A stretch of DNA of 64,000 nt from Faucicola osloensis_C (lineage in GTDB: Bacteria; Pseudomonadota; Gammaproteobacteria; Pseudomonadales; Moraxellaceae), in the NCBI GenBank assembly GCA_019353055.1, contig JABAHL010000001.1, positions 434,001 to 498,000 on the forward strand, written 5' to 3'. Shown here piece after piece: positions 42,938 through 50,539 of the stretch. Within the stretch, counting starts at the first letter, position 1. The number at the start of each line of letters is the position of its first letter. The notes under the pieces were generated by a model. It was not told the DNA's origin. It searched no databases and saw only the letters and a program-made list of their open reading frames with translations. The position numbers and the translations under genes are program-made.

Positions 42938-44689
42938 TTATGGTTTGAAACTGTCTTTTAAGGTCACAATACGGTTAAACACCAAATGATCTAGTGAATA
43001 ATCTTTACTGTCTGCCACAAAAAACCCTTCGCGTTCAAATTGGAACCGCTCGCCTGCATTGACTTGTGATAAAGAAGGCTCGACAATGGCATCTACTTCA
43101 CGTAGCGAATTAGGGTTAATCTCTGCGGCTAAATTATTGATGTCAATTTTGGCAGGGTCTTCTTGGGTGAACAGCTGCTCATACAGACGCACCTTCGCAG
43201 GTACACCTAGACTGGCTGACACCCAATGTATCACACCTTTAACCTTACGACCTTCTGGATTGTTGCCCAACGTTTTTGGGTCAATAGTTGCTGTCAACCC
43301 CACCACTTCGCCATTGTCATCGGTGATGTGCTCGTCAATCTTTAGCACATAACTATTGCGTAAGCGGATTTCTGGGTTTTGCGGTGACAAGCGTTTATAG
43401 CGTTCAGGCGGCGTGATTTCAAAATCCCCTTTATCAATATAAATTTCTTTGGTAAAGGGAATGTTACGCATACCTTGGCTGTCATCATGGCTATTTTTAG
43501 GCTGGGTCAACCATAAAACCCCATTGTCGAATTTAGTTTTTACACTGTCTTTTTTGAGTGTTTCAACATTGGCGACGGCTTCATCAAAATTGGTAATGGT
43601 CACTTTTAGTGGGCTTAATACCGCCATGGCACGATTCACATGCTCTAATGAGTTACGGATACTAAATTCTAGTAAGCCAAAATCCACCACACCGTCTGAC
43701 TTGCTGACGCCTACACGGTCACAAAAATCCCGTAACCCTTCAGGAGTATAACCACGGCGGCGCATACCGGCAATCGTCGGCATACGCGGATCGTCCCAAC
43801 CACTCACCAAGTCATCTTCGACCAGTTTTTTGAGTTTGCGTTTACTGGTCAAAATATGGTTTACGTTGAGGCGGGCAAATTCATATTGGTGTGGTTCTTT
43901 GTCAAAGCCCACTTTATCTACCACCCAGTCATAAAACGGACGGTGGTCTTCAAATTCCAGGGTGCAAATCGAATGGGTAATACCTTCGATTGCATCTGAC
44001 AACGGGTGAGCATAATCGTACATGGGATAAATGCACCAATCATCGCCTGTTTGGTGATGCGCTTGGTGCATGACACGATACAAAATTGGATCGCGCATAT
44101 TCATATTGGGGCTTGCCATGTCGATTTTGGCACGAAGCACCGCTTCACCATTGCCATATTTGCCAAGTTTCATATCGTCAAAGCGCTGCAAATTCTCTTC
44201 AACACTGGCATCACGATAAGGTGAATTTTTACCTGCTTGACCAAAATTGCCGCGATTTTCACGAATATCCTCAGGACTTTGCAAATCAACATAGGCATCA
44301 CCTTGTTTGATTAATTTCACCGCCCAATCATATAACTGACCAAAATAACTGGACGCATAACGCGCCTCGCCTGCCCAATCAAAACCGAGCCATTTGACAT
44401 CATCTTTGATATTATCGACAAACTCCTGATCTTCAGCATCAGGATTGGTGTCATCAAACCGTAGGTTACATAGCCCCGCAAACTCCTTGGCAAGCCCAAA
44501 GTTGAGACAAATAGATTTGACATGACCCAAATGTAAGTAGCCATTGGGCTCAGGTGGAAAACGGGTCACAATCTGGCTATATTTTTGCGAAGCAAGGTCA
44601 TCGCGTACGATCGCACGGATAAAGTCATTTTTTTCACTATTGGCTGCTGTATCGTCGGTTTTTGTACTTTTGTCGGTCGTCGCCGTCAT
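42938..44689 (-). CDS. glnS: Glutaminyl-tRNA synthetase
   Basis: 583-aa class I aminoacyl-tRNA synthetase. The HIGH-type motif is RFPPEPNGYLHLGHVKSI, followed by LRFDDTNPDAEDQEFVDNIKDDVKWLGFDW. The second signature is the variant LTSKRKLKKL. DDPRMPTIAGMRRRGYTPEGLRDF and the anticodon-binding beta-barrels follow. The N-terminus has ~25 extra Thr/Asp/Lys residues compared with E. coli (554 aa). An AAGGGG ribosome site precedes the ATG. It is divergent from ppiB. Confidence 0.97.
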   Translation of the reverse strand: MTATTDKSTKTDDTAANSEKNDFIRAIVRDDLASQKYSQIVTRFPPEPNGYLHLGHVKSICLNFGLAKEFAGLCNLRFDDTNPDAEDQEFVDNIKDDVKWLGFDWAGEARYASSYFGQLYDWAVKLIKQGDAYVDLQSPEDIRENRGNFGQAGKNSPYRDASVEENLQRFDDMKLGKYGNGEAVLRAKIDMASPNMNMRDPILYRVMHQAHHQTGDDWCIYPMYDYAHPLSDAIEGITHSICTLEFEDHRPFYDWVVDKVGFDKEPHQYEFARLNVNHILTSKRKLKKLVEDDLVSGWDDPRMPTIAGMRRRGYTPEGLRDFCDRVGVSKSDGVVDFGLLEFSIRNSLEHVNRAMAVLSPLKVTITNFDEAVANVETLKKDSVKTKFDNGVLWLTQPKNSHDDSQGMRNIPFTKEIYIDKGDFEITPPERYKRLSPQNPEIRLRNSYVLKIDEHITDDNGEVVGLTATIDPKTLGNNPEGRKVKGVIHWVSASLGVPAKVRLYEQLFTQEDPAKIDINNLAAEINPNSLREVDAIVEPSLSQVNAGERFQFEREGFFVADSKDYSLDHLVFNRIVTLKDSFKP

Positions 44690-44901
44690 TTGGTTGCCCC
44701 TTACCTATTACAAAAATGGTGAACTAATCTGCCATTCTAGCAGTTTTTTGACATTGAAAAAACTTAAATGAATTTAATTGAAACATTTAATTTTGCCAAC
44801 TTTGCAAACTAAATACTGACTTTTGGATTGAAAATCGCTAGGATAGCCACAACAATTGCAAGATAAGTTTTTTTAACCATAAAAACCATTAGGAGCACAC
44901 A

Positions 44902-45411
44902 ATGGATATGCCATATGTAGAATTAGAAACCACCATGGGTAACATCGTTATCGAACTCAATCAAGAAAAAGCCCCCAATACCGTGGCAAACTTCTTAGAA
45001 TACGTCAAATCAGGTCATTATGATGGCACGATTTTTCACCGCGTCATTGACGGTTTTATGATTCAAGGTGGCGGTATGGACGCCAACATGAAAGAAAAAT
45101 CTACCAATGCCCCAATCCAAAACGAAGCAGATAATGGTTTAAAAAATGAAGTCGGCACGATTGCGATGGCACGTACTTCTGACCCACATTCAGCAACTGC
45201 GCAATTTTTTATCAATGTAAAAGACAATAGTTTCCTAAACTTTTCTGGCAAAAACCCACAAGGTTGGGGCTATGCAGTGTTTGGTAAAGTGACTGAAGGC
45301 ATGGATATTGTCAATAAAATCAAAGGTGTGCCGACTGGCAAATACGGTTTCCACGCTGATGTACCAACCACGCCTGTGGTGATTACCCATGCAAAAGTAA
45401 TTGAGAAATAA
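44902..45411 (+). CDS. ppiB: Peptidyl-prolyl cis-trans isomerase B (cyclophilin)
   Basis: 169-aa cytosolic cyclophilin, no signal peptide. Active-site motifs are clear: FHRVIDGFMIQGGGM, GTIAMARTSDPHSATAQFFINVKDN and WGYAVFGKVTEGMDIV. The length equals the family (E. coli 164). AGGAG precedes the ATG. Its stop is 8 bp before lpxH, so the two are one transcription unit; this ppiB-lpxH pair next to glnS also occurs in Pseudomonas. Confidence 0.97.
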   Translation: MDMPYVELETTMGNIVIELNQEKAPNTVANFLEYVKSGHYDGTIFHRVIDGFMIQGGGMDANMKEKSTNAPIQNEADNGLKNEVGTIAMARTSDPHSATAQFFINVKDNSFLNFSGKNPQGWGYAVFGKVTEGMDIVNKIKGVPTGKYGFHADVPTTPVVITHAKVIEK

Positions 45412-45419
45412 TTTTTTGT

Positions 45420-46223
45420 ATGCAAAGTTTTGCAGATTTGGTCACCGATAATCCCTCTGCCATTGCGCAAGTGCTTATCAGTGACTTACATTTGAGTATG
45501 AATGAGCCTGCCACTAATCCTTTAGGGCAGGCTTTTTTAGATTTTTTGGATAAACTGGCTCTATTGCCCAATCTAAAACAGTTTTTTATTCTTGGGGATT
45601 GGTTTGAAGCTTGGCTAGGGGATGATGTTGCCGATACAGACACCCTAATAGATGCGCTTCAGCCGATTATAGAAAAGCTCAAAACATTATCCGATAAAAA
45701 CTGCCAGATTTTTGTCATGCATGGTAATCGGGATTTTCTGCTTGGGCAACAATTTTGCGACAAGTTTGGCGGGCAATTGATTTTTGAGCCGTTTTATTTG
45801 ACATTAAATGGCAAAAAAATTCGCTTAGAACATGGCGATGCCCTGTGCACCGATGATAAAGGTTACCAACGCTTTCGCAAAATCATCCAACATCCTATCA
45901 CTAAAAAAATTTTGCTCGCGCTACCCATCAAAAAACGCCAACAAATCGCGCAAGATTTACGCCAAAAAAGTAAAACTGATAATGCCAAAAAATCCATTCA
46001 AATCATGGATGTCAATGATCAAGCCGTAAAACAAGCCTTGCAAAAAGCAGATATATTGATTCATGGGCATACTCACCGCCCTGCTGTTCATCAAATTGGC
46101 GATAAAAAACGGTTAGTGCTCGGTGATTGGCGATTGAATGATAACAGTGTTAATGCTGTCATTGGCGTTACAATGTCGGGGCAACTAAACTTGGTCGAAT
46201 TTTCCTATAAATTTAATAACTAA
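45420..46223 (+). CDS. lpxH: UDP-2,3-diacylglucosamine pyrophosphatase LpxH
   Basis: 267-aa metallo-phosphoesterase of lipid A synthesis that converts UDP-2,3-diacylglucosamine to lipid X. Metal-binding motifs: ISDLHLS (D22, H24), FILGDWFEAWLGDD, VMHGNRDFLLG, RLEHGDALCTDD and LIHGHTHRPAVH. The Lys-rich insert around 155-190 (ALPIKKRQQIAQDLRQKSK) is the usual membrane-facing lid. It is translated right after ppiB. Confidence 0.95.
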   Translation: MQSFADLVTDNPSAIAQVLISDLHLSMNEPATNPLGQAFLDFLDKLALLPNLKQFFILGDWFEAWLGDDVADTDTLIDALQPIIEKLKTLSDKNCQIFVMHGNRDFLLGQQFCDKFGGQLIFEPFYLTLNGKKIRLEHGDALCTDDKGYQRFRKIIQHPITKKILLALPIKKRQQIAQDLRQKSKTDNAKKSIQIMDVNDQAVKQALQKADILIHGHTHRPAVHQIGDKKRLVLGDWRLNDNSVNAVIGVTMSGQLNLVEFSYKFNN

Positions 46224-46283
46224 AATGCTATCAAAGAATTTACTATTATTTGTTGCGGTGCTTTCAATTTAATTGAGAAATAA

Positions 46284-46309
46284 AAAAGGCGAGCATTGCC
46301 CACCTTTTA
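46284..46309 (-). terminator. Intrinsic terminator after tkt
   Basis: On the minus strand AAAAGGTGGGC pairs (with G-T wobbles) with GCTCGCCTTTT around an AAT loop, then continues with T. It lies 19 bp past the tkt stop. Confidence 0.75.
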
Positions 46310-46327
46310 GTAATTCAGAAATTAACT

Positions 46328-48325
46328 TTAAACAACCGCTTTTACCGCTTGAATGACCGCATCAGTGGTGATGTTAAAGTATGGGAATAAGTCTTTGGCA
46401 GGGGCAGACTCACCAAAGGTGGTCATACCGACGACTTTACCATCAAGTCCTACAAACTTGTACCAATAATCGATATGGCTGGCTTCCACTGCCACACGGG
46501 CACGCACTTGCGGTGGCAACACGCTGTCACGGTAGTTAATTTCTTGCTTTGCAAACACTTCAGCACAGGGCATTGATACGACGCGCACGCCCAAACCTTC
46601 GGCAGTCAACTCAGTATAAGCATTCATTGCAAGCTCAATCTCTGACCCTGTGGCGATGATGATAGCGCGTAGCTCACCTTGTTCTTTGGCTAGTACATAA
46701 CCACCTTTGGCAATATTGGCTACTTGCTCAATATCTCGCGCTTGGTGCGGTAGGTTTTGACGGCTAAAAATCAGCGCGGATGGGGTTGATTTTGCTTTCA
46801 AAGCTTCTACCCATGCCACGGCTGACTCGACCGTATCACATGGTCGCCAAGTATGTAGATTTGGAGTAGCACGCAGACTTGACAACTGCTCGACAGGTTG
46901 GTGAGTAGGTCCATCTTCACCCAAACCGATTGAGTCGTGGGTATAGACGTTAATGACGCGTTGTTTCATCAAGGCTGACATACGCACCGCATTGCGTGCA
47001 TATTCCATAAACATCAAGAACGTTGCCACATACGGAATAAAGCCGCCATATAAGGCAATACCATTGGCAATTGCCGTCATACCAAATTCACGCACACCGT
47101 AGTGAATATAGTTGCCTGCCGCATCATCTTCGAGCGCTTTAGCATTTTTAAACCAAGTCAGATTTGACCCTGCCAAATCAGCGGAACCGCCTAGCAGCTC
47201 TGGCAATAATGGCTGTAAGGCATTGATTGAATTTTGGCTGGCTTTACGGGTTGCAATGTTTTCTGGGTTATCTTGACACGCCTTGATAAACTCCTGTGCT
47301 TGTGTCTCAAAATTTGCTGGCAAGTCACCATTCACACGGCGAAGTAATTCACTGGCAAGCTCTGGGTAAGCGTCTTTATAAGCATCAAACTCACTTTCCC
47401 ATGATTGCTGTAGCGCTTGACCTTTAACTTTGCAATCCCACCCTTCATAAATATCGTCTGGCAGTTCAAAGGCTTCGTGATCCCACTTGAGTGCTTGACG
47501 GGTGAGCAAAATTTCATCCGCGCCAAGGGGTGCGCCATGTGAAGCCTCCAAGCCTTGCTTATTGGGTGAGCCTGCGCCAATCACGGTTTTACAGATGATG
47601 AGTGAGGGTTTATTTTTTTCAGCTATGGCATTTTGGGTCGCTTGGGTAATGGCATCGGTATCGTGACCGTCAACTTTTTGCACTTGCCAGCCATAAGCTT
47701 CAAAACGTTTTTGGGTGTCATCTGAGAACCAGCCTTCGACGTCACCATCAATCGAAATACCATTGTCATCATAATACACAACCAATTTGCCCAGTTGCAG
47801 CGTACCGGCTAATGAGCAAACTTCATGGCTAATACCTTCCATCAAACAACCATCACCTAAAAAACAATAGGTTTGGTGGTCGATGACTTGGTGACCATCT
47901 CGGTTAAATTGCGCGGCTAGGGTTTTTTCTGCAATCGCAAAACCTACAGCATTGGCAATCCCTTGACCCAGCGGACCTGTGGTAGTTTCCACACCTGCGG
48001 TGTAGCCATATTCAGGGTGACCGGGTGTTTTAGAGTGCAATTGGCGAAAATTTTTGATATCCTCAATGCTAACGTCATACCCTGTCAAGTGCAGCAAAGC
48101 GTATTGAAGCATTGAGCCATGACCATTTGAAAGCACAAAACGGTCGCGATTTAGCCAATTTGGGTCGGTTGGATTGTGCTTTAAAAACTTACGCCATAAC
48201 ACTTCAGCGATATCTGCCATGCCCATCGGCGCGCCTGGATGTCCAGAATTGGCTTTTTGCACCGCTTCAAAAGCTAGGGTACGGATGGCGTTGGCAAGAC
48301 GACGTTCAGAAATTGGGGTTGTCAT
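46328..48325 (-). CDS. tkt: Transketolase
   Basis: 665-aa thiamine diphosphate enzyme of the pentose phosphate pathway. Motifs: RTLAFEAVQKANSGHPGAPMGMADIAEVLW, VETTTGPLGQGIANAVGFAIAEK, the ThDP/Mg fold CFLGDGCLMEGISHE...VYYDDNGISIDG, YTHDSIGLGEDGPTHQPVEQL and RVAVEASHIDYWYKFVGLDG. The length is as in E. coli (663). It is a single-gene unit; pgk and fba, its neighbours in Pseudomonas, are 6-8 kb away here. The sequence upstream of its start (48338-48390) has short repeats of TTACAGAATTAAATTTT. Confidence 0.97.
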   Translation of the reverse strand: MTTPISERRLANAIRTLAFEAVQKANSGHPGAPMGMADIAEVLWRKFLKHNPTDPNWLNRDRFVLSNGHGSMLQYALLHLTGYDVSIEDIKNFRQLHSKTPGHPEYGYTAGVETTTGPLGQGIANAVGFAIAEKTLAAQFNRDGHQVIDHQTYCFLGDGCLMEGISHEVCSLAGTLQLGKLVVYYDDNGISIDGDVEGWFSDDTQKRFEAYGWQVQKVDGHDTDAITQATQNAIAEKNKPSLIICKTVIGAGSPNKQGLEASHGAPLGADEILLTRQALKWDHEAFELPDDIYEGWDCKVKGQALQQSWESEFDAYKDAYPELASELLRRVNGDLPANFETQAQEFIKACQDNPENIATRKASQNSINALQPLLPELLGGSADLAGSNLTWFKNAKALEDDAAGNYIHYGVREFGMTAIANGIALYGGFIPYVATFLMFMEYARNAVRMSALMKQRVINVYTHDSIGLGEDGPTHQPVEQLSSLRATPNLHTWRPCDTVESAVAWVEALKAKSTPSALIFSRQNLPHQARDIEQVANIAKGGYVLAKEQGELRAIIIATGSEIELAMNAYTELTAEGLGVRVVSMPCAEVFAKQEINYRDSVLPPQVRARVAVEASHIDYWYKFVGLDGKVVGMTTFGESAPAKDLFPYFNITTDAVIQAVKAVV

Positions 48326-48413
48326 TGGCTTTCCTATATTACAGAATTAAATTTTCTATTATTACAGAATTAGTTACAGAATTAAATTTTGTGGTATGTA
48401 ACATGCTAAAAAT

Positions 48414-48442
48414 AAAACTGTGACAAATTTTATCACAGTTTT
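48414..48442 (-). terminator. Intrinsic terminator after amgK-murU
   Basis: AAAACTGTGA pairs with TCACAGTTTT around a 9-nt loop; on the minus strand it is followed by a T-rich stretch, about 85 bp past the murU stop. Confidence 0.7.
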
Positions 48443-48526
48443 GGGTCATTTTTTTAGCTTTAACCGCTTAGTTTGTTCGGCTTTCAAATAAAACCAAAAT
48501 GGCAAAAGTTGAAATTTTCTGTAAAA

Positions 48527-49225
48527 TTACTTGTTAGCCGACAATTTTTGGTTCAAATTTTCTAAACGCTCAAGCGTGCCTACATCGACCCACTCATCGC
48601 TCAGCAAATCACCCATTACTAAATCGGCTTGCATGGCTTGTTTAAGCAGTGGCGCAAGAGGCGCAGTCTCACCTGCCTTGACCGTATCCAATAATCTTGG
48701 TGACATCACACTAATCCCTGCAAAGGTATATTTTGGCGTGCCATCTACCTTGACCTTGCCATTTTCTAAGGCAAAATCGCCCGTTGGGTTATGCGTCGCT
48801 TGGTCGGTGAGTAGCAAATAAGCCTGCGAGTGGTTTAACTGAAGCTGGCTTAGTTGAGCAAAATCAAAAGGCGTCCACACATCCCCATTGACCAAAATAA
48901 ATGGCTGGTCTTTTAATTTGCCGGTAGCCAAAGCCAGCTTGATACCGCCGGCTGTCTCAAGCGGTTCTTCGGGTTCAATCGACCAATGAATGGTGACACC
49001 GAATTGACTGCCATCGCCGATTGCATTGAGCAGTTTATCAGCAAGCCATGACACATTGATGGTGATATCGGTGATACCCGCTTGTTTGAGTGCTTTGATA
49101 TGCCACACGATAAGCGGTTGTCCGCCGACTTCGACAAGCGGTTTTGGCGTGGTCAAGGTTAAAGGGCGCAGCCGGGTGCCTTTACCTGCAGATAAAATCA
49201 TGGCTTGGGTGATGGTGGTTGACAT
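48527..49225 (-). CDS. murU: N-acetylmuramate-1-phosphate uridylyltransferase MurU
   Basis: 232-aa nucleotidyltransferase that makes UDP-MurNAc from MurNAc-1-phosphate in the cell-wall recycling route that bypasses de novo synthesis. The NTP motif is AMILSAGKGTRLRPLTLTTPKPLVEVGGQPLI; the sugar-binding EPEEPLETAGGIKLAL and the LVNGDVWTPFDF metal site follow. The ATG has AAGGAT at good spacing. It sits 6 bp after amgK, its pathway partner, the same pairing as in Pseudomonas, which supports MurU over a generic sugar nucleotidyltransferase. Confidence 0.9.
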   Translation of the reverse strand: MSTTITQAMILSAGKGTRLRPLTLTTPKPLVEVGGQPLIVWHIKALKQAGITDITINVSWLADKLLNAIGDGSQFGVTIHWSIEPEEPLETAGGIKLALATGKLKDQPFILVNGDVWTPFDFAQLSQLQLNHSQAYLLLTDQATHNPTGDFALENGKVKVDGTPKYTFAGISVMSPRLLDTVKAGETAPLAPLLKQAMQADLVMGDLLSDEWVDVGTLERLENLNQKLSANK

Positions 49226-49231
49226 GGGGTT

Positions 49232-50374
49232 TTATCCTTGAATTTTCTGATGAAAAGCAGGTTCAACGACGGCTGTCATCCAATCAGCAAACTTATCAAA
49301 AGTAGGATGCTCATCCCATTGGGTGATAGCTTTTAGACAAGTTAATAAATCATTGAAAACTTTAGGCAGGTTGACCAAATAACGGTCTTTACCATCTCGC
49401 TCGAACAAACGTACAAAAATTCCCAATACCTTAAGATGACGCTGCATACTCATGATATTAAAATCCACGGTAAACTCTGCCAAGCTTTTGTCAATTTGCG
49501 CCAATTGGTGATAATGAGCCAGATGCGTGTTGACCCATGTTTCATCATAATTGATATAGGCATCTCGCAATAAAGACGCCAAATCATAGGTATAGGCACC
49601 GATGACAGCATCTTGAAAATCAATCACGCCCAACTCATCGCTGTGACTTAATACCATCAAATTACGGCTGTGAAAATCACGGTGCACCACCACTTGAGGC
49701 TGCGCGATGACTTGCTGGATAATATCAGACTGCAAATCTTGCCACAGCGTCTCTAAGTCTGGGGTCATCGTCACGCCGATATAGGGTAAAAACCAGTCGC
49801 TAAACAAGCCCATTTCTCGGCGCAGCAAGGCATCATCGTAACTTGGGATAGCAGCTTTGGCGTCATTGATGTCAATTTTTTGAATCGCCAAAATTTCCTG
49901 CATTGCCTGCTGATAATAGCGCTCAGTTTTTGCCAGCTCGCCTGCATCCGTTAAATCCTTGGCAATGACATCGGCAAAATCCGTGTTTCCCAAATCCTCA
50001 AGGACGATAAAACCTTGCTGTTCATCCATGGCAATCATTTTTGGCACATGCACATGACCTGCCATTAAGTTGCCCACGGCGATAAATTCTTTCACCGATT
50101 CTTTTGCTGGCGGCGCATCCATCACGATATAGTGTTGATTGTCGACAGTTAAGCGATGATAGCTGCGAAAGCTGGCATCACCAGGTATTTTTTCATGCTG
50201 CAATGACTGATTTGGAAAAACTTCATTCAACCAAGTGTGCAGCTGTTGTTCCCGTGATTGTTGCTTAAGTGGCTGTTGTTCAAGTGGCTGTTGTTCACAT
50301 GGCTCGGTATTTGATGGCGAAGGTTTGCTATCTGAAGGGTCTTGATTGGCAAGTTGTGCGGCAGGATGGTTCAT
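49232..50374 (-). CDS. amgK: N-acetylmuramate/N-acetylglucosamine kinase AmgK
   Basis: 380-aa aminoglycoside-phosphotransferase-fold kinase that phosphorylates MurNAc and GlcNAc at the anomeric position. Motifs: ASFRSYHRLTVDNQHYIVMDAPP, FIVLEDLGNTDFAD, the catalytic VVVHRDFHSRNLMVLS and the DFG-like GVIDFQDAVIGAYTYDLASLLRDAY. The first ~45 residues are Gln/Glu/Pro-rich with a repeated QQPLEQ-type unit, from 15-bp DNA repeats. The ATG at 50374 lacks a good ribosome site, so the true start could be further in. It pairs with murU and is divergent from lptD. Confidence 0.9.
   Translation of the reverse strand: MNHPAAQLANQDPSDSKPSPSNTEPCEQQPLEQQPLKQQSREQQLHTWLNEVFPNQSLQHEKIPGDASFRSYHRLTVDNQHYIVMDAPPAKESVKEFIAVGNLMAGHVHVPKMIAMDEQQGFIVLEDLGNTDFADVIAKDLTDAGELAKTERYYQQAMQEILAIQKIDINDAKAAIPSYDDALLRREMGLFSDWFLPYIGVTMTPDLETLWQDLQSDIIQQVIAQPQVVVHRDFHSRNLMVLSHSDELGVIDFQDAVIGAYTYDLASLLRDAYINYDETWVNTHLAHYHQLAQIDKSLAEFTVDFNIMSMQRHLKVLGIFVRLFERDGKDRYLVNLPKVFNDLLTCLKAITQWDEHPTFDKFADWMTAVVEPAFHQKIQG
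50252..50311. repeat. 15-bp tandem repeats in the 5' end of amgK
   Basis: The unit AAGTGGCTGTTGTTC occurs at 50267-50281 and 50282-50296 with degenerate copies on both sides. It encodes the Gln-rich N-terminal region. Confidence 0.8.
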
Positions 50375-50539
50375 AAGGTGGGCTTACTCAATAAAAATAA
50401 GTTATGCTACCGAAAATCTGCGTATCTCTCAAGTGGCGTCTATCATGTTTGCAATTTTAAACATCTTTTGCAATAGTATATTGATGGTGCTAGTGATATG
50501 ATGTGAAGGTTTTTATATTGCGTCTTTGGTAAATGTCTA

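Noticed and set aside
48338..48390. Repeats of TTACAGAATTAAATTTT upstream of tkt as an operator
   Set aside because: Only two full and one partial AT-rich copy; they overlap the likely leader and can be slippage products, with no symmetry typical of an operator.
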